Notes under the pieces: generated by a model
The model's database searches: none
What the model saw: the letters and a program-made list of their open reading frames with translations, nothing else
What the model was told of the DNA's origin: nothing
NCBI GenBank assembly: GCA_018646605.1
Contig: JABGUL010000034.1
Location: forward strand, 1-64,000
From: Flavobacteriaceae bacterium
GTDB lineage: Bacteria; Bacteroidota; Bacteroidia; Flavobacteriales; Flavobacteriaceae
Direction: 5' to 3'
DNA length: 64,000 bases
In this document: positions 52,533 through 61,001 of the stretch, piece by piece
How the letters are laid out: every line of letters begins with the position of its first letter
Position numbering within the stretch: position 1 is the first letter of the stretch
Translations under genes and position numbers: made by a program

Positions 52533-53471
52533 ATGCGGTATCTTCTTCTCTATTTAAAAGGAATGCTTATGGGTGCAGCAGACATTGTTCCCGGAGTATC
52601 AGGGGGAACCATTGCGCTCATTACAGGGATATATAAAGAATTGCTAGAAAGCATAAATGCTGTCTCCTGGACTACCCTAAAACTTTTAAGAAAAGAAGGT
52701 GTTAAAGCAGTGTGGAGAAAAATAAATGGTCCCTTTCTTCTAGCCATATTCGGAGGAATAATTTCTAGTATTCTACTCTTTTCTAGGGTCCTAGAGTGGT
52801 TAATGATTAATGAAGCTATTGGACTTTGGTCTTTCTTTTTTGGATTATTAATGGCTAGCATTGTTTATCTTATCAAGACGGATCTTCGTTTTGATTTTTC
52901 TTCAATCCTTTACTTATGTCTTGGTGCATTTACATCATTTATCGTTACACAACTTCAAGGCGGACAAGAAGAAATGAGTCTATGGTACCTTTTTTTATCA
53001 GGATTTATTGGAATATCGGCAATGATACTTCCCGGTCTTTCTGGGGCTTATATATTATTTGTAATGGGTGTTTACCAAACCGTACTTTCATATGTAAGAC
53101 AAGCGCAAGATTTGATTTTTGAGTTTGATCAACCTACTTTTATTATAGTGAGTACCGGATTACTTGTCTTTATTTCTGGTATTGTTATGGGGTTAAAAGT
53201 ATTTTCAAAATTTTTAGTGTGGCTTTTGAATCGCCATCCCAAACAGATCATGGCAATATTAATAGGCTTGATGATAGGTGCATTGCATAAGGTTTGGCCT
53301 TGGCAAAATGAAGTAACTTCTGTCGCATCATCCATTAAAAAAACGATAGCGGTACTTCCAAACTCCTATCAAGGGGAGGCCCCACAGTTAGTAAAAGCAA
53401 TTCTTCTTATGATCATTGGTTTTGCCTTATTATTTATACTAGAACGCTTCAAGAACTTTCAAAAAAAATGA
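52533..53471 (+). CDS. DUF368 membrane protein (first of tandem pair)
   Basis: The 312-aa protein has about eight membrane helices. The family motif is at the start: MGAADIVPGVSGGTIALITG, then LPGLSGAYILFVMGVY at about 168-184 as an internal repeat of the motif. DUF368 proteins have been linked to polyprenyl-phosphate translocation in cell-wall recycling, so a lipid-carrier role is possible. The next gene is a diverged paralogue that overlaps by 4 bases (ATGA). Confidence 0.9.
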   Translation: MRYLLLYLKGMLMGAADIVPGVSGGTIALITGIYKELLESINAVSWTTLKLLRKEGVKAVWRKINGPFLLAIFGGIISSILLFSRVLEWLMINEAIGLWSFFFGLLMASIVYLIKTDLRFDFSSILYLCLGAFTSFIVTQLQGGQEEMSLWYLFLSGFIGISAMILPGLSGAYILFVMGVYQTVLSYVRQAQDLIFEFDQPTFIIVSTGLLVFISGIVMGLKVFSKFLVWLLNRHPKQIMAILIGLMIGALHKVWPWQNEVTSVASSIKKTIAVLPNSYQGEAPQLVKAILLMIIGFALLFILERFKNFQKK

Positions 53472-54520
53472 AACCCCTAACTAAAAAAAGAAGTTCATCA
53501 GAAGCTTTTTTCCTTTTATTAAAGGGTATTGCTATGGGAGCTGCTAACAAAGTTCCTGGTGTTTCCGGTGGAATTGTTGCTTTAGTAGGTGGTTTTTACG
53601 AAGAACTTATTTTTTCATTTCAGAGACTTAATTTAAAAGCACTAAAACTTTTAGTGTCTGGAAGATTTAAATCCTTTTGGATTTATATCAACGGTAGATT
53701 TTTAATTATACTTTTTGGAGGTGTTATTATGAGTTATTTTAGTGTTTCTCTTTTATTAGATTATGCTTTAAAAAGTAATGAAGCCATGGTACTTGGAGCA
53801 TTTTTCGGAATGATTATCGCATCTCTCTTTTTAATAATTAAGCAGGTTAATTTTTGGGAAAAAACAACTGTTTTGATCTTATCCATTGGTTTGATTTTGG
53901 GATTAACAATTAGCTATGCAAGACCCATTTCGGAAAATGATCAACTACTTTTTGTCTTTTTCTGTGGTATCATTAGTGTTTCTGGAATGACTATTCCGGG
54001 ACTCTCAGGCTCTTTTTTACTTTTGGTTTTAGGAAATTACAACCTTCTACTAGTAGATTCTGTTAATGCTGTTTTTAAAATACTCACCAATATTTTAATC
54101 GGAAATTTTGAACCATTGAATGATCCCATTTTGGGACGGTTAGTAATTATAATGCTAGTATTTGGATTGGGTTCAGTTCTGGGATTAATTCTTTTTTCCA
54201 ATGTAATTAAATGGGTACTCAAAATATACCCAAAACACACTTTGGCTGCTATCATCGGATTTATCACGGGAACATTACGCCTAGTATGGCCTTGGAAAAC
54301 AAAAATATTCAGCTATGATGAATACGGTAAAATGATAAAAAATAGTGTAGGGAATCCTGAAGTTGCCTCTTACAAGTATACTTTCCCAGATTTAAGTACT
54401 TTAGAGGCTTATGGAGTTATCACTGCTATTTTAGTAGGCGTAGGTCTCTTATTTTTAATAGATTATTATGATAAAAAAAGAAATGATAAAGAAATTCGGG
54501 CTAGTCGGAAAGAATATTGA
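53468..54520 (+). CDS. DUF368 membrane protein (second of tandem pair)
   Basis: The 350-aa protein has the same layout as its neighbour: MGAANKVPGVSGGIVALVGG near residue 24 and IPGLSGSFLLLVLGNY near 178, with about eight membrane helices. It has N where the neighbour has D in GAAD/N and a longer, charged C-terminus. The pair is clearly paralogous but has diverged, so the two may handle different lipid carriers or work as a heterodimer. The last 38 bases overlap aroE. Confidence 0.9.
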   Translation: MKPLTKKRSSSEAFFLLLKGIAMGAANKVPGVSGGIVALVGGFYEELIFSFQRLNLKALKLLVSGRFKSFWIYINGRFLIILFGGVIMSYFSVSLLLDYALKSNEAMVLGAFFGMIIASLFLIIKQVNFWEKTTVLILSIGLILGLTISYARPISENDQLLFVFFCGIISVSGMTIPGLSGSFLLLVLGNYNLLLVDSVNAVFKILTNILIGNFEPLNDPILGRLVIIMLVFGLGSVLGLILFSNVIKWVLKIYPKHTLAAIIGFITGTLRLVWPWKTKIFSYDEYGKMIKNSVGNPEVASYKYTFPDLSTLEAYGVITAILVGVGLLFLIDYYDKKRNDKEIRASRKEY

Positions 54521-55220
54521 TTATTCCTTTTCAAAAAATTATTTTTCGGAAAAATTCATAAATGAAGCATTGAAAAACCATGCATATGTCAACTTTGACT
54601 TTTCTAGTATTGAGGGATTTACCAAATTACTTAAAGAAGGACCTATTCTTGCTGGACTTAATATTACCATTCCATACAAAAAAGAAGTAATTCCTTTTTT
54701 AGATCGAATTACTAAAGATGCTCAAACAATAGGCGCTGTTAATACAATCGTTTGGGAAAAAGACGGAACCACAACAGGACAAAATACAGATCATGTTGGA
54801 TTTCAAAAAGCACTAGAAGAAATCAGTAATAAGCCGCCAGAAAAGGCCTTAATTTTAGGTACTGGTGGGGCTTCAGGAGCAATAAAGTTTGTCCTTGATA
54901 AAATGGGATGTGAGGTTCAATTTGTATCAAGACAGCCAAAACAAAACATATTGAATTATGGAGCACTAGATAAGTCAAAAATGGATGAAGTAGATCTAAT
55001 TGTAAACACAACTCCTCTTGGAACTTTTCCAGACATAGAAAAAATGCCACCTATTCCCTATCAGTGGATAACCAAAAAGCATTTACTCTTTGACTTAATT
55101 TACAACCCTGAAGAAACGACCTTTATGAAGCTAGGGAAATCAAAAGGAGCAAAAACAACTAATGGTTATAAAATGCTTATATACCAAGCAGAAAAATCGT
55201 GGGAACTATGGAATTCATAA
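54483..55220 (+). CDS. aroE: Shikimate dehydrogenase
   Basis: AroE reduces 3-dehydroshikimate in aromatic amino-acid synthesis. From the ATG at 54483 (MIKKFGLVGKNIDYSFSKNY) the 245-aa protein has the substrate loop DYSFSKNYF, LNITIPYKKEVIPFLD with the catalytic lysine, GAVNTIV, NTDHVGF with the aspartate, and the NADP loop ILGTGGASGAIKFVL. The earlier ATG at 54468 would add five residues. It overlaps the 3' end of the second DUF368 gene. Confidence 0.93.
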   Translation: MIKKFGLVGKNIDYSFSKNYFSEKFINEALKNHAYVNFDFSSIEGFTKLLKEGPILAGLNITIPYKKEVIPFLDRITKDAQTIGAVNTIVWEKDGTTTGQNTDHVGFQKALEEISNKPPEKALILGTGGASGAIKFVLDKMGCEVQFVSRQPKQNILNYGALDKSKMDEVDLIVNTTPLGTFPDIEKMPPIPYQWITKKHLLFDLIYNPEETTFMKLGKSKGAKTTNGYKMLIYQAEKSWELWNS

Positions 55221-55319
55221 GATTGGAATTAGTATTAAATATAGATATGTCTAAAATTTGACAGATTCTATTTTTAGAATCCAAAAAAATGTATATTATT
55301 TGTATACAAGCTACATACT

Positions 55320-57311
55320 ATGGAAGAAAATACCATACCATCGGGTGCGGACGATAAAACGAAACCGCAAGAAATAGAAACACAACAAGCCGGAGACCAA
55401 GAATCTTCTGAACAAGTTGAATCTAAAGAAAATGAAGTTCAAGAATCTGCCTCAGAACAAATCCCTGACAAAGTTGATGAACCAATTGAAGTTGAAGCAG
55501 TTGAAAAACGTAATGAAATTTCGAAGGAAATAAATATATCCGAACTTTCTATTGATGCACTAGTTGATTTATTATCCAACGTTACCACAAGGGATGATTG
55601 GTTCAAGAATCACAAGCAAATACAAAGCATTAATAGTGTCTTTGAAGAAAAATTCCAAGCAGATTTAGAAATAAATAAACAATCCTTTATAAAGGAAGGT
55701 GGAAACGAAATTGATTTTTATTTCAAACCTGAATACAAAAAGAAATTTGATCAAATCGGATATGATTACCGTGAAAAAAGACGGAATCATTACAAAAGTC
55801 AAGAAGCGACTCAAAAAGTCAATCTAGAGAAAAAGAAAGCTATTATTGAAGAGATTAAAAACCTAATCAATATAGAGCAAAATATAAATACCATTTACAA
55901 CAGTTTCCGTGCCTTACAGGAAAGTTGGTATAATACTGGTCCTATTCCACGAGCAGATAATCAAAATATCTGGGAAACCTATAAACATCATGTAGAGCGC
56001 TTTTATGATTTTCTTCATTTAAACAGAGAACTTCGTGATTTGGATTTCAAACACAATTACGAGGAGAAATTAAAGATAATTGAACAAGCTGAAGCGCTAC
56101 AACAAGTTCCTGATATCGTTAGAGCGAGTAGAGACTTAAATACACTTCATCAACTTTGGAAAAATGATTTAGGCCCTGTTGCAAAAGAACATAGTGAGGA
56201 TCTCTGGAATCGATTCCAAGAAGCCTCAAGAGTGATTCAATCCAAAAGACAGACTTACCAAAAAGATATGGTAGGCGCAATGAAGGAAAATTTAGAGAAA
56301 AAAGAAACGTTACTCAAGGAAATGAAGTCGCTTACTGAATCTCCTCTTGACACACATAAAGCATGGCAAAATGCAATAAATAAATATAACAAGCTACGGG
56401 AAGACTTCAAAACCATTGGCTATGTCCCTGCAAAAGAGAGCAAAGCTACTTGGCAAGAATTCCGTGACATAGGGCGTGAATTTATGCGCCTAAAAAATGT
56501 TTTTTACAAAGAACAGAAAAAAGAATACAACCAAAATATCGATGGTAAAAAAGCTTTGATTGAAAAATCTAAAGCCATTGTAGAGAGTGAAACTTGGGAA
56601 TCAAGAGTACAAGAAATGAAAGATCTACAAAAAGAATGGAGAGGAGTAGGATTTGTTCCTCGTAAGCTTGATAACAAGTTATGGGATGAGTTTTCTGAAG
56701 TTCAAAAAATCTTTTTTGATCGTTTAAAAACTGGATTCCAACACCTTTCCTCTGAACAAGAGGCGATGCAAAAAGAAAAACTTGCACAAATTGACAAATT
56801 AAAAACCTTTACATTTTCTTCCGATATAAAAGTTTTAAAAGAAGAATATAATAACTTTTGGGATACTTGGAAAGCTATTAGCAGGTTAGATACCGGGAAT
56901 CAAGAGAAAATTAATTATTCTTTTTCAAATGCCCTACTCGCTGGAGTGAAGAAAGTTGAATTAGATAAAGACGCCAAAAACGAAGTCTTAATTAACTTAA
57001 ATACATTAATACTTCAAGGGGACTCAAAGCGATTACAGCAGGAACTTCAAACGGCAAGAACAAATGTTTCTACCCTAAAAGCTGAACTAACTCAGTTAGA
57101 AAATAATTTAGCCTTCTTTAGTAACTCAAGCTCAGAAAATCCTTTATTTAAAAATGTAGAGAAACAAATTAAAAGCTGTCAAAACAAAATTGATAAAGCA
57201 ACGGAAGATCATATTCGCCTTAAGCAAATTAGAAATTCTCAGGAAAAATCTGCCAAAAAAGCGGCTGAAAATGTAGAACAAGACAACGAAGAATCTTCGG
57301 AGGAGAATTAG
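55320..57311 (+). CDS. DUF349 protein (663 aa)
   Basis: The protein starts with an acidic, glutamate-rich segment of about 70 residues, then has multiple DUF349 repeats: LNTLHQLWKNDLGPVAKEH, YNKLREDFKTIGYVPAKES, MKDLQKEWRGVGFVPRKLD. A coiled-coil tail follows (about 585-660). It has no signal peptide. The family is abundant in Bacteroidetes, but its function is unknown to me. It overlaps the convergent mazG gene by 4 bases. Confidence 0.88.
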   Translation: MEENTIPSGADDKTKPQEIETQQAGDQESSEQVESKENEVQESASEQIPDKVDEPIEVEAVEKRNEISKEINISELSIDALVDLLSNVTTRDDWFKNHKQIQSINSVFEEKFQADLEINKQSFIKEGGNEIDFYFKPEYKKKFDQIGYDYREKRRNHYKSQEATQKVNLEKKKAIIEEIKNLINIEQNINTIYNSFRALQESWYNTGPIPRADNQNIWETYKHHVERFYDFLHLNRELRDLDFKHNYEEKLKIIEQAEALQQVPDIVRASRDLNTLHQLWKNDLGPVAKEHSEDLWNRFQEASRVIQSKRQTYQKDMVGAMKENLEKKETLLKEMKSLTESPLDTHKAWQNAINKYNKLREDFKTIGYVPAKESKATWQEFRDIGREFMRLKNVFYKEQKKEYNQNIDGKKALIEKSKAIVESETWESRVQEMKDLQKEWRGVGFVPRKLDNKLWDEFSEVQKIFFDRLKTGFQHLSSEQEAMQKEKLAQIDKLKTFTFSSDIKVLKEEYNNFWDTWKAISRLDTGNQEKINYSFSNALLAGVKKVELDKDAKNEVLINLNTLILQGDSKRLQQELQTARTNVSTLKAELTQLENNLAFFSNSSSENPLFKNVEKQIKSCQNKIDKATEDHIRLKQIRNSQEKSAKKAAENVEQDNEESSEEN

Positions 57312-58078
57312 TTTTTAGCTTGTTGCCACAAAATTTCCATTTCATCCAAAGATAATTTCTCTATTGAAGAACTTTGCGCTTTTGCCTTAGCTTCAATAAA
57401 TTGAAACCGCTGAATGAATTTTTGATTGGTTCGCTCTAGTGCAGATTCAGGATTTATTTTAAGAAATCGAGCATAATTAATTAAGGAAAATAAAACATCA
57501 CCAAATTCAGCTTCAATAGCTTCGGTATCGTCTTTTAAAAGCGCTTCGTCAAGCTCTCCCAATTCTTCTTCAAATTTACTCCAAACTTGATCTTTAGTGT
57601 TCCAATCGAAACCAACGCCTGCCGCTTTTTCTTGCATTCGCTGGGCTTTAATCAACGCTGGCAAACCCTTAGGCACCCCTTCTAGGACACTTTCTTTCCC
57701 TTCAGACAACTTCAATGCTTCCCAGTTTTTTTTCACCTCATCAGCGTCAGAAACGGATACATCTCCATAAATATGTGGATGTCTATAGATTAGTTTTTCA
57801 ATAATATCGTTTGTTACATCAGCTATATCGAATGCATTTTTTTCACTTCCCAGCTTAGCATAAAAAACAATATGAAGTAAAATATCTCCTAACTCTTTCT
57901 TGATTTCATTAAGATCCTTATTTAAGATTGCGTCTCCAAGTTCGTAGGTTTCTTCAATAGTCAAATGTCTGAGGGTCTCAAAAGTTTGCTTCTGATCCCA
58001 AGGACATTTCTCACGGAGTTCATCCATGACATCCAGCAGACGCCCAAAAGCTTCTAGTTTGGATGCTTTAGAATTCAT
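57308..58078 (-). CDS. mazG: Nucleoside triphosphate pyrophosphohydrolase MazG
   Basis: MazG hydrolyses unwanted NTPs and dNTPs to monophosphates. The 256-aa protein has two MazG domains. The first has KCPWDQKQTFETLRHLTIEETYELGDAI and ELGDILLHIVFYA. The second has WSKFEEELGELDEALLKDD and EAEFGDVLFSLINYARFL. The metal-binding EExxE/ExxD pattern is intact in both. Its start overlaps the DUF5606 stop by 4 bases. Confidence 0.94.
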   Translation of the reverse strand: MNSKASKLEAFGRLLDVMDELREKCPWDQKQTFETLRHLTIEETYELGDAILNKDLNEIKKELGDILLHIVFYAKLGSEKNAFDIADVTNDIIEKLIYRHPHIYGDVSVSDADEVKKNWEALKLSEGKESVLEGVPKGLPALIKAQRMQEKAAGVGFDWNTKDQVWSKFEEELGELDEALLKDDTEAIEAEFGDVLFSLINYARFLKINPESALERTNQKFIQRFQFIEAKAKAQSSSIEKLSLDEMEILWQQAKN

Positions 58079-58530
58079 TCTTCTGATTTTTTTGAAGGGG
58101 TTTTGGGAGTTGGTTTTTCTACCTTCTTTGTAGCTTTTGTCTTGGTAACACTAATCAATTTGTTTTGGAGTAGGATATTATACCATTGTATCACTTTTTT
58201 AATATCACTAGCATATACTCTTTCTTCATCATAATTATCCATTATATCAAAAAAGTAGGCTTCTAAATCACTAGAAGCAGCCTTTGGACTCACGCTTGCG
58301 CTTTTACCTTCTTCTTTCTTTAGTATTTTTTCAAAAACTTCAGATAAAGGAACTTCAGTACCAATACAATAAATTTGTATTTCACTTAAAACACTGATTT
58401 GGTTATTTACAGAAGTGGTCACACGCTTCCCATCTACAAGAGATCGAGCAACAATTCCACTTCGAGTTTGAGCTTCCATTTCAAAAAGACCAGGCCTTCC
58501 AGAAATTGATAAAATTTTATCTAATTGCAT
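58075..58530 (-). CDS. DUF5606 protein
   Basis: The 151-aa protein begins MQLDKILSISGRPGLFEMEA and ends in a lysine-, proline-rich tail. LDKILSISGRPGLFE is the family hallmark. The tail (KKVEKPTPKTPSKKSEE) looks disordered. Function unknown; it is conserved between def and mazG in Bacteroidetes. The gene is 2 bases after def. Confidence 0.88.
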   Translation of the reverse strand: MQLDKILSISGRPGLFEMEAQTRSGIVARSLVDGKRVTTSVNNQISVLSEIQIYCIGTEVPLSEVFEKILKKEEGKSASVSPKAASSDLEAYFFDIMDNYDEERVYASDIKKVIQWYNILLQNKLISVTKTKATKKVEKPTPKTPSKKSEE

Positions 58531-58531
58531 A

Positions 58532-59119
58532 TTATCGTTTTGATTTATTTGGAAACTTCATGGGGTAATCCACTTGAATTGTTCCTTTTGATATTGAGTT
58601 TAATCTGTTTTTTAAAAGTCTCCTTTTCAAGGGAGTAAGGTGATCTGTAAACAAAACCCCTTCGATGTGGTCATATTCATGTTGAACAACTCGTGCTGCA
58701 AGGCCAGTTAACACGAGCTCTTGCTCTTTAAATTGTTGATCAAAATAGTGAATCTTTATACGCTCATGACGACTAACATCTTCCCGTACATCTGGAATAC
58801 TCAAACAGCCTTCATTAAACTCCCAAAGAGATCCGTCTTCCTCGATCACTACAGGATTTATAAATACTTTTTTAAATGACTTTAGTGTTTCCGCCTCAAG
58901 CTCATCCAATTCATCATCCTCAGAAAAAGGAGCGGTATCAATTACGAAAAGCCGAATAGACAACCCTATTTGAGGTGCGGCCAAACCAACTCCATTAGAG
59001 GCATACATTGTTTCCCACATGTTTTCAATAAGTTGATCTAAATTTGGATATTCCTCCGAAATCTCGGCTGCTTCTTTCTTTAATACAGGAGCTCCGTAAG
59101 CTACAATTGGTAAAATCAT
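58532..59119 (-). CDS. def: Peptide deformylase
   Basis: Def removes the formyl group from new proteins. The 195-aa protein has the three metal motifs: NGVGLAAPQIGL (43-54), EGCLSIP with C105, and QHEYDH with H147, E148 and H151. The spacing is normal for a type I enzyme. It overlaps the ruvX stop by 4 bases and precedes DUF5606 by 2. Confidence 0.96.
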   Translation of the reverse strand: MILPIVAYGAPVLKKEAAEISEEYPNLDQLIENMWETMYASNGVGLAAPQIGLSIRLFVIDTAPFSEDDELDELEAETLKSFKKVFINPVVIEEDGSLWEFNEGCLSIPDVREDVSRHERIKIHYFDQQFKEQELVLTGLAARVVQHEYDHIEGVLFTDHLTPLKRRLLKNRLNSISKGTIQVDYPMKFPNKSKR

Positions 59120-59538
59120 AGTGTGTTTGCTTTAAAATCTAAATAAGATTGTAAAATAAGTGTAGCACTTACTTGATCAATCATTCCTTTATCAGCACGT
59201 TGTTTCTTTTTTAATCCACCATCAATCATAGACTGAAAAGCAAGTTTAGATGTATAACGTTCATCATAACGCTCAATGGATTGAGAAGGAAATTGATTTT
59301 GTAATTTTTTAATAAAATTTTTGATATCTACTTCAACTTCTGCTGGAGTACCGTCTTTTTGAAGTGGTTTTCCTACCACAAAAGTATCTACTTCTTCCAT
59401 TTCACAATATTTTTTTAAAAAAGGAATAACCTCAGGGGTAGATAAGTTTTTTAATCCACTAGCAATGATTTTTAAAGGATCAGTACAAGCAAGTCCCGTC
59501 CTTTTTGTTCCAAAATCAATCCCTATTAAAGAGCCCAT
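59116..59538 (-). CDS. ruvX: Putative Holliday-junction resolvase RuvX (YqgF)
   Basis: The 140-aa protein has IGIDFGTKRTGLACTDPL at the start, VVGKPLQKDGTPAEVE, and RYDERYTSKLAFQSM, the YqgF/RuvX fold with D-E-D catalytic residues. YqgF has been linked to 16S rRNA processing as well as to junction resolution. The gene starts the ruvX-def-DUF5606-mazG operon and faces dapD across an 87-base gap. Confidence 0.93.
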   Translation of the reverse strand: MGSLIGIDFGTKRTGLACTDPLKIIASGLKNLSTPEVIPFLKKYCEMEEVDTFVVGKPLQKDGTPAEVEVDIKNFIKKLQNQFPSQSIERYDERYTSKLAFQSMIDGGLKKKQRADKGMIDQVSATLILQSYLDFKANTL

Positions 59539-59604
59539 TATTATTTTTTTGCAAATATACCTTTTTCAAAAAGATATGCTCTATTTCAGTCTTTTTGAAT
59601 TCTT

Positions 59605-59612
59605 TACATTTG
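59605..59612 (+). promoter_or_regulatory. -7 element of dapD
   Basis: TACATTTG matches TAnnTTTG and is 13 bases before the ATG at 59626. A TTTG lies only 7 bases upstream, so the -33 element is not in the consensus place. Confidence 0.45.
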
Positions 59613-59625
59613 TGAAAAATTTAAA

Positions 59626-60432
59626 ATGAAAAATATCATAGAAGCCGCTTGGGAAAATAGGTCTCTTTTACAAGACGAAAAAACACAAGAGGCCATTAGG
59701 TCAGTAATCAATCAGCTGGATGAAGGAAAACTAAGAGTAGCAGAGTCTGTCGGAGACGAATGGCAAGTGAATGAATGGATTAAAAAAGCAGTCGTTTTAT
59801 ATTTTCCAATTCAAAAAATGGAAACTTTAGAAGCAGGACCTCTAGAATTTCATGATAAAATGCCGTTGAAAAGAGGCTATAAGGAAAAAGGAATTCGTGT
59901 GGTTCCACATGCAGTTGCCAGACACGGTGCTTATTTGTCAGCTGGGGTAATTTTAATGCCTAGTTATGTTAACATTGGTGCCTATGTAGATGAAGGGACA
60001 ATGGTGGATACATGGGCAACTGTTGGGAGTTGCGCCCAAATAGGTAAAAATGTTCATTTAAGCGGTGGCGTTGGAATAGGTGGCGTTTTGGAACCTTTAC
60101 AAGCAGCACCAGTTATCATTGAGGACAATGCCTTTTTGGGATCAAGAAGTATTGTTGTTGAAGGTGTTCGGGTGGGTAAAGAAGCCGTTTTAGGCGCTAA
60201 TGTTGTTCTTACTGCCTCAACAAAAATAATTGATGTTACTGGAACAGAACCTGTTGAAACAAAGGGCTACATCCCTTCACGATCTGTTGTAATTCCTGGA
60301 AGTTATACAAAAAAGTTTCCTGCAGGAGATTTTCAAGTCCCTTGTGCATTGATTATTGGCAAACGTAAAGAAAGTACAGACAAGAAAACCTCACTAAATG
60401 ATGCTTTACGTTCACACAACGTTTCTGTTTAG
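59626..60432 (+). CDS. dapD: 2,3,4,5-tetrahydropyridine-2,6-dicarboxylate N-succinyltransferase
   Basis: DapD adds a succinyl group to tetrahydrodipicolinate in the diaminopimelate pathway. The 268-aa protein has VVPHAVARHGAYLSAGVILMPSYVN, GAYVDEGTMVDTWATVGSCAQIGKNVHLSGGVGIGGV and GSRSIVVEGVRVGKEAVLGANVV, which form the left-handed beta-helix with hexapeptide repeats. The length is normal. It pairs functionally with dapB at 28040. The next gene follows after 20 bases. Confidence 0.95.
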   Translation: MKNIIEAAWENRSLLQDEKTQEAIRSVINQLDEGKLRVAESVGDEWQVNEWIKKAVVLYFPIQKMETLEAGPLEFHDKMPLKRGYKEKGIRVVPHAVARHGAYLSAGVILMPSYVNIGAYVDEGTMVDTWATVGSCAQIGKNVHLSGGVGIGGVLEPLQAAPVIIEDNAFLGSRSIVVEGVRVGKEAVLGANVVLTASTKIIDVTGTEPVETKGYIPSRSVVIPGSYTKKFPAGDFQVPCALIIGKRKESTDKKTSLNDALRSHNVSV

Positions 60433-60452
60433 CAATAAATCCATTCAGTAGT

Positions 60453-61001
60453 ATGATAGATGAAGTCTTAGCAGCTCTAGAAAAAAAGCAAACGATACTT
60501 TACCCCACTGATACCGTTTGGGGTATTGGCGGAGATGCTACCGCTCCAGAAGTTGTTGAGAAAATTTATAAAATTAAACAACGTGCCGATCATAAAGCAT
60601 TAATTGTATTAGTAAAAGACATTGAAATGTTAAAAGAATATGTTCAAGAAATTCCTGAAGTAGCTTTTTCATTTCTTGAAGAAGAACGCCCCACTACCCT
60701 GGTTTATCCTCAGGGAATCAATCTGGCAGACAACCTCTTAGGACAGGATGGCTCTGTGGGGATACGTATCCCAAAACATTCTTTTTGTCAACAACTACTC
60801 ACGAGTTTTGGAAAACCAATCATTTCTACTTCAGCAAATATCAGTGGTAGTGAAACACCAAAAAACTTTAATACCATTGATTCAAAAGTTTTGGAAGGGG
60901 TAGACTATGTTGTACATTTGCAAAAAAAAAACAACCAAAATCAGCCTTCAAGAGTACTAAAAATTAAAGCTGACGGAACGGTACTGATCTTACGTGCGTG
61001 A
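60453..61001 (+). CDS. L-threonylcarbamoyladenylate synthase (Sua5/YciO/YrdC family)
   Basis: The family makes threonylcarbamoyl-AMP for the t6A37 modification of tRNA. The 182-aa protein has the YrdC core: TILYPTDTVWGIGGDATAPE, KIYKIKQRADHKALIVLV, ERPTTLVYPQG, SVGIRIPKHSFCQQLL and PIISTSANISGSETP. It lacks the extra C-terminal domain of Sua5. It shares 4 bases with the cca start (GTGA). Confidence 0.92.
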   Translation: MIDEVLAALEKKQTILYPTDTVWGIGGDATAPEVVEKIYKIKQRADHKALIVLVKDIEMLKEYVQEIPEVAFSFLEEERPTTLVYPQGINLADNLLGQDGSVGIRIPKHSFCQQLLTSFGKPIISTSANISGSETPKNFNTIDSKVLEGVDYVVHLQKKNNQNQPSRVLKIKADGTVLILRA

